From Thiopontia sp013349825 (GTDB lineage: Bacteria; Pseudomonadota; Gammaproteobacteria; GCF-002020875): a DNA stretch of 64,000 bases. The notes beneath the pieces are model-generated. The model saw only the letters and a list, made by a program, of their open reading frames with translations, searched no databases and was not told the DNA's origin. How positions within the stretch are numbered: the stretch's first letter is position 1; each line of letters begins with the position of its first letter. This document shows positions 19,360-28,713 of this stretch, piece after piece. Position numbers and translations under genes: made by a program. The stretch is from the NCBI GenBank assembly GCA_963981015.1, contig CAXCCG010000002.1, positions 9,011-73,010 on the forward strand, read 5' to 3'.

Positions 19360-19437
19360 CTTCTCTAAACCTACTCAGGGTAATTGTTCATTTGGCTCTG
19401 GTCAAAGCTGCGCCCAGACCCCACTTGTTACGATACT

Positions 19438-20484
19438 CTATAGCTTAGCATGGATAGGGAGTGAGGTTGGATTGGAGAGGTTAGAGGTCGCCTTCAGAAC
19501 CAGATCTTCCAAACCACTCCAGGGGTCACCTTCCCCCATCCCTTTACCGGCACGATCTATTTCACCCGCTCGGCGTATCAACTGGTAAATCTGTTGCTGT
19601 TTAAGTCGATTCAGGCCGGAGGTGAAGAGGGGCAACCTCCGCTTCCAGAGAGGCTGAGGGATATAGTCCAGCGGCTTGTGTGCTGCCAGACGTTGCAGGT
19701 TGCCTATAGCCGCCAGTTCACGCAGGTCTCTGACGATGGCCCAGAGTATAATCTGGATGGCGACGCCTTCCTCCTTCAGACCATAAAGAATATGTAGTGC
19801 GCGCGCACGCTCACCACCAAGGATGGCATCCGCCAGTTGAAAGGGATCATAACGTGCGCTATCGGCTACAAGGTTCATCACCATGGTCTCATCGACCTGA
19901 TCTCCCTTGTTGGTGAGAAGAGAGAGTTTTTCAATCTCCTGTACCGCTGCCAGTAGATTGCCCTCGATCCGCTCTGCCACCAGTGCCGCCGCACCGGGAG
20001 TAGCGTTAATACCAGCTACCCGCATCCGTTGCATAATCCAGTTGGGGATTTGACGCAACTCCATAGGCCAGATCTGTACCGTTACCCCAGCCTTTTCAAT
20101 CGCTTTGAACCATTTGGCTCGCTGTGAGGCTCCATCCAGTTTTCCGCTACGGATAACCAATATCTTGTCATCCGGTGGAGAGTGACTCCACTCTGTGAGC
20201 ATAGCCCCCCCCTCTTTGCCCGGTTTGCCGGTGGGGAGCCTGAGATCGATAATCTTCTTTTCTGCAAACAGAGAGAGTGCCGCCCCCTCTTGCTGCAGGT
20301 CCGACCAGTGGAACCCCGCGCCTACGGAGTAGAGAGCACGCTCTTCAAAGCCGGTCTGTCGTGCGGCCTGCAGTATTTGGTCGGCAGCCTCTTGCAGCAA
20401 CAGTGGCTCATCACTACTGATCAGATAAATTGGAGCCAACGCCCGCTTGAGATGGTTCGCCAGTTGATCTGGACGAAGCTTCAT
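19438..20484 (-). CDS. holA: DNA polymerase III delta subunit
   Basis: Clamp-loader subunit that opens the beta sliding clamp. 348 residues. The N-terminal LANHLKRALAPIYLISSDEPLLLQEAAD is the usual HolA start, with the AAA+-like fold and the C-terminal LLFTSGLNRLKQQQIYQLI-like collar region. It follows lptE with a 14-base gap; leuS-lptE-holA is a conserved operon. Confidence 0.94.
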   Translation of the reverse strand: MKLRPDQLANHLKRALAPIYLISSDEPLLLQEAADQILQAARQTGFEERALYSVGAGFHWSDLQQEGAALSLFAEKKIIDLRLPTGKPGKEGGAMLTEWSHSPPDDKILVIRSGKLDGASQRAKWFKAIEKAGVTVQIWPMELRQIPNWIMQRMRVAGINATPGAAALVAERIEGNLLAAVQEIEKLSLLTNKGDQVDETMVMNLVADSARYDPFQLADAILGGERARALHILYGLKEEGVAIQIILWAIVRDLRELAAIGNLQRLAAHKPLDYIPQPLWKRRLPLFTSGLNRLKQQQIYQLIRRAGEIDRAGKGMGEGDPWSGLEDLVLKATSNLSNPTSLPIHAKL

Positions 20485-20498
20485 GAGTCGAAGGCTCT

Positions 20499-20993
20499 CT
20501 ATTTCTGACGCAAACTACGCATCAGGTCTCGTGTCACTTCACGCACCATTCGCTGACGCAGGTGCTTCTCTTCCTGACTCTTGCCCAGCAGTTGGTTGGC
20601 GCTATACTGATAATTTTCACGCTGCTTCAAGGTACCTTCACGCAATACGGTACCCTGCTTGTTACTCAGTTCCCAGTCCAACTGATAGCTCAACTGATAT
20701 TCGCTTACTTTTCCATCACTACCGACAGTTGCCACCTGACGAGAAAAGGACTCATTACTGAGCAACAGTATTGCTGAAGCCTCTTTCTCTGATCGTGCAG
20801 TATCTCCATTACTGTTACGAATGGCGTTTCCAACTGAATGGGTCAAGCCACTGGATACCCCCTGCCCCGCAATCCATGTAGAGGACATCTCATTCAGCAG
20901 TGAGACTTCACCACGCAGATGGAAGCCGCACCCTTGCAACAGCGTGAGGGCCAGAAGAAGAGGAGGCAATAAAACTGTTCTAATTGATTTCAT
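20499..20993 (-). CDS. lptE: LPS assembly lipoprotein LptE
   Basis: Outer-membrane lipoprotein that plugs the LptD channel during lipopolysaccharide insertion. About 164 residues. The signal peptide ends in LLQGCGFHLRGE; the lipid-modified cysteine is about residue 22 and GFHLRG is typical of LptE. I start at the ATG at 20993; an in-frame ATG at 21008 adds five residues. It lies between leuS and holA as in E. coli. Confidence 0.92.
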   Translation of the reverse strand: MKSIRTVLLPPLLLALTLLQGCGFHLRGEVSLLNEMSSTWIAGQGVSSGLTHSVGNAIRNSNGDTARSEKEASAILLLSNESFSRQVATVGSDGKVSEYQLSYQLDWELSNKQGTVLREGTLKQRENYQYSANQLLGKSQEEKHLRQRMVREVTRDLMRSLRQK

Positions 20994-21068
20994 AAAGGTA
21001 CCTGTCATGGTTTAGGTGCGCCCATTAAAATGCGCCTCTTTAAATACATTTTGCGTATGTTTTGACAT

Positions 21069-23519
21069 CTACTTTACCACAAGATTTACCAGCTTCCCCG
21101 GCACCACAATCACCTTCATCACCTGCTTGCCATCGATAAAGCGCTGTACATTCTCATCGGCCAGGGCTTGCGCCTCAATCGCATCTTTAGAGGCATTGAG
21201 TGCAACTTCCAGCTTGGCACGCAGTTTACCATTGACCTGCACCACCATCTGTAAACTCTCTTTAACCAGAGCACTCTCATCAAAGGTTGGCCACATCACT
21301 TCAACCACCGCACCCTTGTGTCCGAGTAGGCTCCAGAGCTGGTGAGAAAGGTGAGGTACCATCGGCGAAAGCATCAGCGTCATCGCCTCCAGCGCTTCCT
21401 GCATCACAGCACGCCCCTGTCCGGAGTTATCTTCAAATTTTGACAGCTGGTTGGTCAACTCCATAACGGCTGCAATTGCGGTGTTGAAGGTCATGCGCCG
21501 CCCGATATCATCTCCGACTTTGTGGATGGTCTGATGGAGCGCACGGCGGATCTCTTTCTGCTCATCGTTGAGCCCATCACTACTCCGGGTTGCCTCTGTC
21601 AGACCGCCATTGACATGGCTGTAGGCCAGTCGCCACACCCGCTTGAGAAATCGGTAGGCACCCTCTACACCAGAATCGGACCACTCCAGTGACTGCTCGG
21701 GTGGTGCTGCAAACATAATAAAGAGACGCACGGTATCGGCACCGTAGCGGTCAATCAACTGTTGTGGGTCAACCGTATTACCTTTGGATTTGGACATTTT
21801 TGCCCCATCCTTCAGCACCATTCCCTGTGTCAGCAGATTGATAAAGGGCTCATCAGAGTGGACCAGCCCTTCATCCCGCATCAGTTTGTGGTAGAAGCGG
21901 GCATAAAGCAGATGGAGGATGGCATGCTCTACACCACCCACATACTGGTCCACGGGTGCCCAATAATCGACCCGGCTATCCAACATCTGTTTCTCCTGAT
22001 CACGACTGGTATACCGTGCGTAGTACCAGGAGGACTCCATAAAGGTATCAAAGGTGTCAGTCTCGCGCTCTGCGGCCCCCCCACATTTGGGGCAGCTGGT
22101 TTGATAGAACGCCGGCATCTTTTTGATGGGGGAACCAACACCATCAAAATCGACCTCTTCCGGCAATACCACCGGAAGCTGATCTTCCGGTACGGGGAGT
22201 GCACCACAACTGGGGCAGTTAATAACAGGGATCGGACACCCCCAATAACGCTGCCGCGAAACTCCCCAATCACGCAGTCGATAATTGATTTTACGCTCTC
22301 CTCTGCCCTCACCCTCCAGATAGTCGGCAATTGCACGAAATGCCCCATTGAAATCAAGTCCATTAAATTGAGATGAATTATAGAGCAGCCCTTTTTCAGT
22401 ATAGGCCGCTTCACTCACATCCGCACTTTCAGCACCGACCGGACAAATTACCGGTTTAATTGCAATACTATATCGGGTAGCAAACTCCCAATCACGCTGA
22501 TCATGTGCAGGTACTGCCATCACGGCACCAGTGCCATACCCCATCAGCACAAAATTGGCGACCCAGACAGGTACGGCATCACCAGTAACCGGATGAGTCA
22601 CGGTGGTGCCGAGTGCCATCCCCTTCTTCTCCATGGTCTCCATGGCCGCCTCGGAGGTCTCCATCTTGGAACACTCTGTAAGAAACGCCTGCAGCGCTGG
22701 ATTCTGCTTTGCCGCCTCAACAGCCAGTGGATGCTCAGCGGCCACAGCCACATAGGTAACCCCCATCAGGGTATCAGGACGCGTGGTAAATACGGTTAAT
22801 GGCTCACCATCACGACCAAACTGCAGTTCAAGCCCTTCCGAACGACCAATCCAGTTGGCCTGCATGGTGCGTACCGCTTCAGGCCACCCCTTCAGTTGAT
22901 CCAACCCCTCCAGTAGCTCATCGGCATAGTCGGTAATCTTCATAAACCACTGTGGAATCTCACGCCGCTCAACCACGGCCCCGGAGCGCCAACCACGCCC
23001 ATCGACCACCTGCTCATTGGCCAGCACGGTCTGGTCAACCGGGTCCCAGTTGACCACCGCATTCTTTTTGTAGACCAACCCCTTCTCCAGCAGACGGGTA
23101 AACATCCACTGCTCCCAGCGATAGTATTCGGGGCGACAGGTGGCAATCTCACGCGACCAGTCGTAACCATAACCGAGACGCTGCAATTGCCCGCGCATTT
23201 CGTCCATATTCTGGTAGGTCCATTGTGCCGGTGGCACCTTGTTCTTGATCGCCGCATTCTCTGCCGGCAGACCGAACGCATCCCAGCCCATTGGTTGCAG
23301 CACGCTTTTTCCCTGCATACGCTGGAAGCGGGAGATCACATCCCCGATCGTATAGTTACGTACATGCCCCATATGCAACTTGCCACTGGGATAGGGAAAC
23401 ATTGAGAGACAGTAGAACTTCTCTTTATCGGGGTCTTCTCTGGCCAAAAAGGTCTCATTTTCAGTCCAGAACTGCTGTGCCTGTTGCTCTATTTCCTGCG
23501 GGTGATACTGCTCTTCCAT
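21069..23519 (-). CDS. leuS: Leucyl-tRNA synthetase
   Basis: Class Ia synthetase charging tRNA-Leu. 816 residues, somewhat shorter than E. coli LeuRS (860). The HIGH-type motif is in PYPSGKLHMGHVRNY near residue 45, the CP1 editing domain in FTTRPDTLMGVTYV, KMSKS in GAKMSKSKGNTVDP, and a zinc-type insert CPSCGALP plus CPKCGG. First gene of the leuS-lptE-holA operon, divergent from the zinc-ribbon gene at 23674. Confidence 0.97.
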   Translation of the reverse strand: MEEQYHPQEIEQQAQQFWTENETFLAREDPDKEKFYCLSMFPYPSGKLHMGHVRNYTIGDVISRFQRMQGKSVLQPMGWDAFGLPAENAAIKNKVPPAQWTYQNMDEMRGQLQRLGYGYDWSREIATCRPEYYRWEQWMFTRLLEKGLVYKKNAVVNWDPVDQTVLANEQVVDGRGWRSGAVVERREIPQWFMKITDYADELLEGLDQLKGWPEAVRTMQANWIGRSEGLELQFGRDGEPLTVFTTRPDTLMGVTYVAVAAEHPLAVEAAKQNPALQAFLTECSKMETSEAAMETMEKKGMALGTTVTHPVTGDAVPVWVANFVLMGYGTGAVMAVPAHDQRDWEFATRYSIAIKPVICPVGAESADVSEAAYTEKGLLYNSSQFNGLDFNGAFRAIADYLEGEGRGERKINYRLRDWGVSRQRYWGCPIPVINCPSCGALPVPEDQLPVVLPEEVDFDGVGSPIKKMPAFYQTSCPKCGGAAERETDTFDTFMESSWYYARYTSRDQEKQMLDSRVDYWAPVDQYVGGVEHAILHLLYARFYHKLMRDEGLVHSDEPFINLLTQGMVLKDGAKMSKSKGNTVDPQQLIDRYGADTVRLFIMFAAPPEQSLEWSDSGVEGAYRFLKRVWRLAYSHVNGGLTEATRSSDGLNDEQKEIRRALHQTIHKVGDDIGRRMTFNTAIAAVMELTNQLSKFEDNSGQGRAVMQEALEAMTLMLSPMVPHLSHQLWSLLGHKGAVVEVMWPTFDESALVKESLQMVVQVNGKLRAKLEVALNASKDAIEAQALADENVQRFIDGKQVMKVIVVPGKLVNLVVK

Positions 23520-23673
23520 GAATCTCTCGCTGTTTTATCGCTCTATGAAATAAGGGGAACTCTGAACAGATGCCCTGACAAAGTTGTAAAAGGGGAAAGT
23601 TTACCGCAAGGCACCTACCGTTTCGAAGAAATAGTGATACGATTAGAATATAGATGATTTTTAGGAGTTCACC

Positions 23674-24174
23674 ATGTCCAATGAAAAAGAGTCCACACTG
23701 ATCCGCCTCTATCACACTCTTCGTGATCAGCTACAGGAGATCGCAGAGGAGGGGAGAGAGCAACTACCTTCACTTCAGGAACTGATTGCAGAGACTCGAG
23801 AGAAGAGTGCCGAACTGAGTGAGCTGACCCGGGAAGAGGTGGATGAGGTGAGTCGCTACCTACACCGAGATCTGGAGGCTACAGGGAACTATCTGGCAGA
23901 GACTGGTGAGGATCTGGGGCGCTGGTTTCACATGGAGGAGGCGCTGGTTGAAGATCGTCTGAAAGAACTATTTACTCAACTGGCTGACCCAACACGAATC
24001 GCACTGGAACGGCTTGATGCGGACGCGCGTGCCTCACAGAATTATCTTAGCGGTGAGGTGATTGGTATGGGACAACTCAAATGTAGTGCGTGTGAACACA
24101 CCCTGCAGTTTAATCAGACCTCTATCATCCCCAGATGTCCTGAGTGTAACGGGACTCTTTTTAAGCTCTCCTGA
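23674..24174 (+). CDS. Zinc ribbon-containing protein, DUF1451/YbeL family
   Basis: 166 residues. The first 130 are charged, helical and probably coiled-coil (many E, L and R); the end is a zinc ribbon with two CxxC pairs, CSACEHTLQF and CPECNGTLF. This matches the YbeL/DUF1451 family, found beside leuS in E. coli too, so the neighbourhood supports the family call. Function is unknown. It reads divergently from leuS and convergently to the kinase gene at 24223. Confidence 0.85.
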   Translation: MSNEKESTLIRLYHTLRDQLQEIAEEGREQLPSLQELIAETREKSAELSELTREEVDEVSRYLHRDLEATGNYLAETGEDLGRWFHMEEALVEDRLKELFTQLADPTRIALERLDADARASQNYLSGEVIGMGQLKCSACEHTLQFNQTSIIPRCPECNGTLFKLS

Positions 24175-24212
24175 ACCGAGACCAGGTTTCCAGAAAGCAG
24201 AAGTCGTAGTGA

Positions 24213-24225
24213 GGACAAGCTCCTA
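24213..24225. repeat. Dispersed GAGCTTGTCC repeat, copy 2 (partial)
   Basis: Minus strand TAGGAGCTTGTCC includes the stop codon of the kinase gene, the same arrangement as at the end of proA. The neighbouring AGAAGTCGTAG block is in inverted orientation compared with the proA copy. Confidence 0.4.
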
Positions 24226-24837
24226 TGGAATCCACAGCAGTAGCTGTGCGCCACCCAACTGCTCACTGGGCTGTAATTGAATCGAGCCGGTTTGACCTCT
24301 TCTGCGATGTGCCTTGGCAATCTCCTCCCCGAGTCGAAGCCCGACTCCAACCCCTTTCATCTCACTGAGATCAACCTGCTTACTACCCAGCCCTTTTCCA
24401 TTATCGTCGATAGAGAAGCAGATGCACCGGTCCTGCTCTTCGGCTCCAAGTACAATTCGGCTCGCCCCGGCATGAATCGCATTGAGTATCCCGTGCGCCA
24501 ACACACTGACGATGAGTGGTCTGTCATAAAACCCCATTGCTGCTGCAGAACAGTCTATTTCAAGCTCGATTCCCGATGCCTTTAACAGCACCTCTTCTCG
24601 ACCTGCTGCCTCTTGCAGTGCATCAGACAACGGAAGGTCATAGCGATCAACCCGCAGCTCCTGCTGCTCCAGCCGAAAAAGGGTGAGCAGTGCAATCAGG
24701 TCATCATGGATCTGCCGGCTACTCTGCTGCATCTCCAGCTTCTTTTCATCTTGACTAGAGTCTATTTGCTGCATCAAGACCCCTAACCGATTTTTCAGGT
24801 CATGCAGGTGATTCGCAACCAGTTCAGACCACTGCAT
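24223..24837 (-). CDS. Soluble sensor-less histidine kinase
   Basis: 204 residues, no membrane segment and no recognisable input domain. The likely phosphorylated histidine is His12 in HLHDLKNRLGVL. The ATPase domain has an N-box around Asn119 (GILNAIHAGASRI), a G1 box DDNGKGL (144-150) and a glycine-rich G2 box GVGVGLRLGEEIAKAH. It starts two bases after the response regulator stop, so the two are one operon and almost surely partners. How it senses a signal is not visible; it may be controlled through protein contacts, for example via the partner's TPR region. Confidence 0.82.
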   Translation of the reverse strand: MQWSELVANHLHDLKNRLGVLMQQIDSSQDEKKLEMQQSSRQIHDDLIALLTLFRLEQQELRVDRYDLPLSDALQEAAGREEVLLKASGIELEIDCSAAAMGFYDRPLIVSVLAHGILNAIHAGASRIVLGAEEQDRCICFSIDDNGKGLGSKQVDLSEMKGVGVGLRLGEEIAKAHRRRGQTGSIQLQPSEQLGGAQLLLWIP

Positions 24838-24839
24838 AA

Positions 24840-26549
24840 TCAGCTTTTTGGCAATTTATGTACAAACTGCTCAAACAGGTCTTGTAGTTTTTCGTATCTC
24901 CGGTCCTGATTCTCTGGAGGAATCCTGCTCAGACAATCATCAACCATGCCAATTCGTTCCTCTGTTACCCCCTGCTTCACAATCAACCCCATAATCGCCT
25001 GTGCTGCATTGAGGTTGACCACACGATTCCCTGGCAAGCGATCTGCTGCCTTATAGAGAATTTCAACCGCCTCCCCTAAATTTCCATTTTTGTAGTAACC
25101 GACCCCTTCGCTATTCAGTTTCAACACCTCTTTACGCGCAGAGTTGATCTCATCCCGCTCCTCTCCCTCGATTCCAATCTGTTCAGCCAGATCAAAAATC
25201 TCCTCATGCACTTGGGTGTCATCATGGTTGGTCTGGATCACTTGACTCAGGATCTCCTTGACCATATTTTTATTACTTTCACGCCGTTTTTCACTCTTCT
25301 GCTTGGCCACCTTGGCGCTCAACCCCTCCAACCCTTCTGAGCGAAAATCCAACCCCTGGCTATTTTCAGTAATTTGAGTGGCTAACTTCAGTGCTGTTTG
25401 GGTATCAATGGAACCCGTTCGCTTTTTGAAACTTTCACTGGCCCGCTGCAATGACTTATCTGCCTCACGGGTATTTCCCATATGACCATAGGTTTGATTC
25501 TCCTGCAATGCCGTCTCAATTTGAGCACCTGGGTCACCGGCAAAATTTTGTCGAGCTTTCCCCAGATTTTTCAGTGCCTTATTGGGTTCACCACACTCCA
25601 ACAATACCGCAGAATATCCAGTGTAGTCGGAGACTTCACGAAACAGTGAGTAGGTTCCCAGGCGCACCGTCTTCTCATACGCACTGGTTGCCACCTCCAG
25701 ATCGTTATTGGATTCCGCAACGGTTGCCAACAGTTTTTGTCTACGCAGCACTTTAGGGGACTGCCCGACCGCATCTTCAAGAATTTTCTGTGCCTGAGCC
25801 CCTTCACCCATCTTCACCAGTGCTTTGGCCATCCAGTCACGTGCCACATTGTAGGCATCATTCGCCTCCAGTACCTGCTTAAAATAACTCACCGACTCTT
25901 CATACTGCCCCTGTTGAAAGAGCACCCTCCCTCGCCCCAGCAAAGCCCAGAGCAGTTCACGATCCTTCAGGACATCATCATAGATTCCTAGCGCATGGTC
26001 AAAGTTTCTGGTTTTTTCCAGAATTTCCGCCTTGATTCGCAGCAACTCCATGGGGGTTTCGGTACGTTTTGCAATTAATTGATTCAGGCAACTGAGTGCA
26101 CGCTTGGTACTCTTCATCTCCAAAGCACGATCCACCTGAACCAGCCCCTCTTTCTCTGCCGCGAGGCGAAACAGTCGATCTGCCAAAACGGTACGGGAAA
26201 AAGGCTTGGTCAGATAATCATCCGGTCGATTCTCAACTACACTTAACACCATGGTACGTGCCGTTTCAGCGGTGATCATGATAAAAATCGTGGAGTACCC
26301 CAGGATTTGTCGTGTACGACTCTCTTCCAGAACCTGCTGCCCATCTTTACCCTCTCCAAGATGAAAATCACAGAGCACCACATCATAACGCTTACTTTCC
26401 AATAACGTTAGCGCATCTTTACCATTGGATGCGGTATCAATCTGATGACCGGGCACCCCCCCTTCGCTGATCATCGCAACCAGAGAGGTGCGATAGTTAC
26501 CAAAGTCGTCGACAACCAGAAAGTGAAAATCTTTTAGAGAATAGTCCAT
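24840..26549 (-). CDS. Response regulator with TPR output domain
   Basis: 569 residues. The N-terminal receiver domain (about 1-130) has the acidic pair Asp14/Asp15, phosphoacceptor Asp61 in VVLCDFHLGEG, Thr93 and Lys115 (YLTKPFSR), so it should be phosphorylated. The remainder is a TPR-like helical repeat array (for example LLWALLGRGRVLFQQGQYEESVSYF cut into its two helices, and GVGYYKNGNLGEAVEILYKAAD near the C-terminus). There is no DNA-binding or enzymatic output domain, so the output is probably protein-protein interaction. It stands directly after ftsA, exactly where ftsZ is expected. Confidence 0.85.
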   Translation of the reverse strand: MDYSLKDFHFLVVDDFGNYRTSLVAMISEGGVPGHQIDTASNGKDALTLLESKRYDVVLCDFHLGEGKDGQQVLEESRTRQILGYSTIFIMITAETARTMVLSVVENRPDDYLTKPFSRTVLADRLFRLAAEKEGLVQVDRALEMKSTKRALSCLNQLIAKRTETPMELLRIKAEILEKTRNFDHALGIYDDVLKDRELLWALLGRGRVLFQQGQYEESVSYFKQVLEANDAYNVARDWMAKALVKMGEGAQAQKILEDAVGQSPKVLRRQKLLATVAESNNDLEVATSAYEKTVRLGTYSLFREVSDYTGYSAVLLECGEPNKALKNLGKARQNFAGDPGAQIETALQENQTYGHMGNTREADKSLQRASESFKKRTGSIDTQTALKLATQITENSQGLDFRSEGLEGLSAKVAKQKSEKRRESNKNMVKEILSQVIQTNHDDTQVHEEIFDLAEQIGIEGEERDEINSARKEVLKLNSEGVGYYKNGNLGEAVEILYKAADRLPGNRVVNLNAAQAIMGLIVKQGVTEERIGMVDDCLSRIPPENQDRRYEKLQDLFEQFVHKLPKS

Positions 26550-26627
26550 TTCATACCCGTTACTTATGATCCCATCTCTCTATATTATCCCCCGGAGCCA
26601 CACCTTATGTTAATTTAGAGGCTTGTC

Positions 26628-26641
26628 TAAGGTACCCCTGA
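26628..26641. repeat. Copy of dispersed TAAGGAACCCCTGA motif
   Basis: Plus strand TAAGGTACCCCTGA, one mismatch from the copy at 4321-4334, about 20 bases after the ftsA stop. It lies inside a weak stem (CTTGT / ACAAG) that could slow transcription at the end of the dcw cluster. Confidence 0.4.
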
Positions 26642-26660
26642 ACAAGTCATCTACGATATC

Positions 26661-27887
26661 TTATAAATTTTTAACAAACCAGCGTTTCATTCGTTCCCAG
26701 ATACCGATTGATCCTCCATCCAGTAAGCCGCCATATTGCTGCCTGTTCTTCGCTGCATGAATCAGCAGCCCGACACCGGTTGCATGAACTGGAGTACGTA
26801 CAATATCAATCATCCCCTCAATATTCTGTGGTGCCCCGAGACGGACCGGCTTATGGAAAATCTCCTCTGCCAGCTCAACCGCACCCTCCATCTTCGAGCT
26901 GCCACCGGTCAATACAATACCTGCATTGATCATATCCTCAAAGCCACTTCGGCGCAGTTCAGCCTGCACCAGGGTAAACAGCTCTTCATAACGGGGACCA
27001 ACCACTTCTGCCAGCCCTTGTCGTGCCAATCTGCGTTCAGGGCGGTCCCCAATACTGGGAACAGCAACTTCTTCATTCGGGTCAACCAGTTCAGAAATCG
27101 CACAGGCATACTTCACCTTGATCTGTTCCGCATGGTGTGTCGGTGTACGCAGAAAGACTGCGATATCATTGGTTACCTGATCACCCGCTACCGGAATCAC
27201 CGCGGTATGGCGAATAGAACCTTCGGTAAAGACTGCAATATCGGTAGTCCCACCACCAATATCAATCATACAGACCCCCAGCTCTTTCTCATCTTCGCTC
27301 AGCACTGCATAGCTTGAGGCGAGTTGCTCCAGTACAACATCTTCTGCCTCCAGACCGCAAAGACGGATACATTTGACAATATTTTGCGCTGCACTGATTG
27401 AACCTGTGACAATATGGACCTTGGCCTCCAGACGGACCCCGGACATCCCCATCGGCTCATGGATCCCCTCCTGGTTATCAATAATAAACTCCTGGGGGAG
27501 AGAGTGGATGATCTTCTGGTCTGCCGGTATAGCAATTGCTTTTGCCGCATCAATCACTCGATCTACATCGATGGCGGTCACTTCCCGGGTACGGATCGCA
27601 ATGATGCCGTGTGAATTCATGCCATGAATATGGCTGCCAGCGATACCCGCAGAGACCGATCCGATCTCACACTCCGCCATTATCTCAGCCTCTTCTACTG
27701 CACGCTGAATCGACTTTACTGTCGATTCAATATTGACCACAACCCCCTTCTTCAGCCCTTTTGAAGGATGTGTTCCAATACCCAGTATTTCCAGCTCGCC
27801 AGAGGGCTGCATAGCCCCAACAATGGCTGCAATTTTCGTAGTCCCGATATCAAGACCAACAATCAATTCATGCTCTTTTTTTCGCAT
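26661..27887 (-). CDS. ftsA: Cell division protein FtsA
   Basis: Actin-like ATPase that tethers FtsZ to the inner membrane and recruits late division proteins. 408 residues. N-terminal VGLDIGTTKIAAIVG, phosphate 2 motif MIDIGGGTTDIAVF, adenosine motif GIVLTGGSSKMEG, and a C-terminal amphipathic membrane helix GIWERMKRWFVKNL. It follows ftsQ by five bases. Unusually, the gene downstream is a response regulator, not ftsZ, so FtsA and FtsZ are made from opposite ends of the cluster. Confidence 0.97.
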   Translation of the reverse strand: MRKKEHELIVGLDIGTTKIAAIVGAMQPSGELEILGIGTHPSKGLKKGVVVNIESTVKSIQRAVEEAEIMAECEIGSVSAGIAGSHIHGMNSHGIIAIRTREVTAIDVDRVIDAAKAIAIPADQKIIHSLPQEFIIDNQEGIHEPMGMSGVRLEAKVHIVTGSISAAQNIVKCIRLCGLEAEDVVLEQLASSYAVLSEDEKELGVCMIDIGGGTTDIAVFTEGSIRHTAVIPVAGDQVTNDIAVFLRTPTHHAEQIKVKYACAISELVDPNEEVAVPSIGDRPERRLARQGLAEVVGPRYEELFTLVQAELRRSGFEDMINAGIVLTGGSSKMEGAVELAEEIFHKPVRLGAPQNIEGMIDIVRTPVHATGVGLLIHAAKNRQQYGGLLDGGSIGIWERMKRWFVKNL

Positions 27888-27892
27888 TGTAG

Positions 27893-28708
27893 CTACCCGT
27901 TACTCTGACCCTGCTGGTTGAGCTCTAAAACCATTCCCCGTTCATATCGAAGATCCACTTTTCTCACACCCCGGCTAAACTTTGCCATTATAACCGGTGA
28001 TTGCGCTGCCCACCTCGTTAATCGCTGCTCCATCCATCTCCTCCCCAGCTTTAATTCCAGCTCCCCGGCAAACAACAGAGTAATTGCTCCCCGTTGATCA
28101 ACCTTCATCTCAATAATCTTGCCCTTCTCTTGCGGACTGTGCTGCCCCAGAATACTGGAGAAACGGGTAAGCTGCCGATAAATGGCCTCAGTATCCTCCA
28201 GCATCGAGTCGATACGGGGTAACTCTGCCTGGCCAAGCCCTACACCGGCAGACTCAAAAAACTCTCCACTCAGGTTCAGGTAGCCATCATCTCCCCATCG
28301 TGCAGCTGCGCGTTGCTCCTCTACCCAGACTTCGACTTGATCTGGCCACACCTTTCTCACCCGTGCCCGATAAACCCAGGACTCCTCCTCAACCGCAATA
28401 CGCAGCCTCTCCGGATCCAGAGCCAGCATTCCATCCTTACCATGCGCATCCACCAATTCACTGATTCTGGTGGGCTGAATATAGGTTGTTTTGCCTACCA
28501 GAATCACCTTTTTAACCATCACCGGATCTGGTGCGATGTGGGCTGTTTCAACCCAGTGCATTTGATCTTTCAGTGCAAAAACAAGTATAGCCACTCCCAG
28601 CAAAACGGCAATGACCGCTACCCGTTTGACCAGGTACTTCTGCCGCATTTGTGCCTCACTCCTGGAGCGGTTGCGCCTCTCTTTACGTTTTCTGGGTGGC
28701 AATGGCAT
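27893..28708 (-). CDS. ftsQ: Cell division protein FtsQ
   Basis: Bitopic divisome protein that recruits FtsB/FtsL. 271 residues: a basic cytoplasmic N-terminus, one membrane helix at about 27-46, a POTRA domain (KKVILVGKTTYIQPTRI onwards) and a beta domain ending RKVDLRYERGMVLEL. Five bases separate it from both ddlB and ftsA. Confidence 0.95.
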   Translation of the reverse strand: MPLPPRKRKERRNRSRSEAQMRQKYLVKRVAVIAVLLGVAILVFALKDQMHWVETAHIAPDPVMVKKVILVGKTTYIQPTRISELVDAHGKDGMLALDPERLRIAVEEESWVYRARVRKVWPDQVEVWVEEQRAAARWGDDGYLNLSGEFFESAGVGLGQAELPRIDSMLEDTEAIYRQLTRFSSILGQHSPQEKGKIIEMKVDQRGAITLLFAGELELKLGRRWMEQRLTRWAAQSPVIMAKFSRGVRKVDLRYERGMVLELNQQGQSNG

Positions 28709-28713
28709 GGTCT

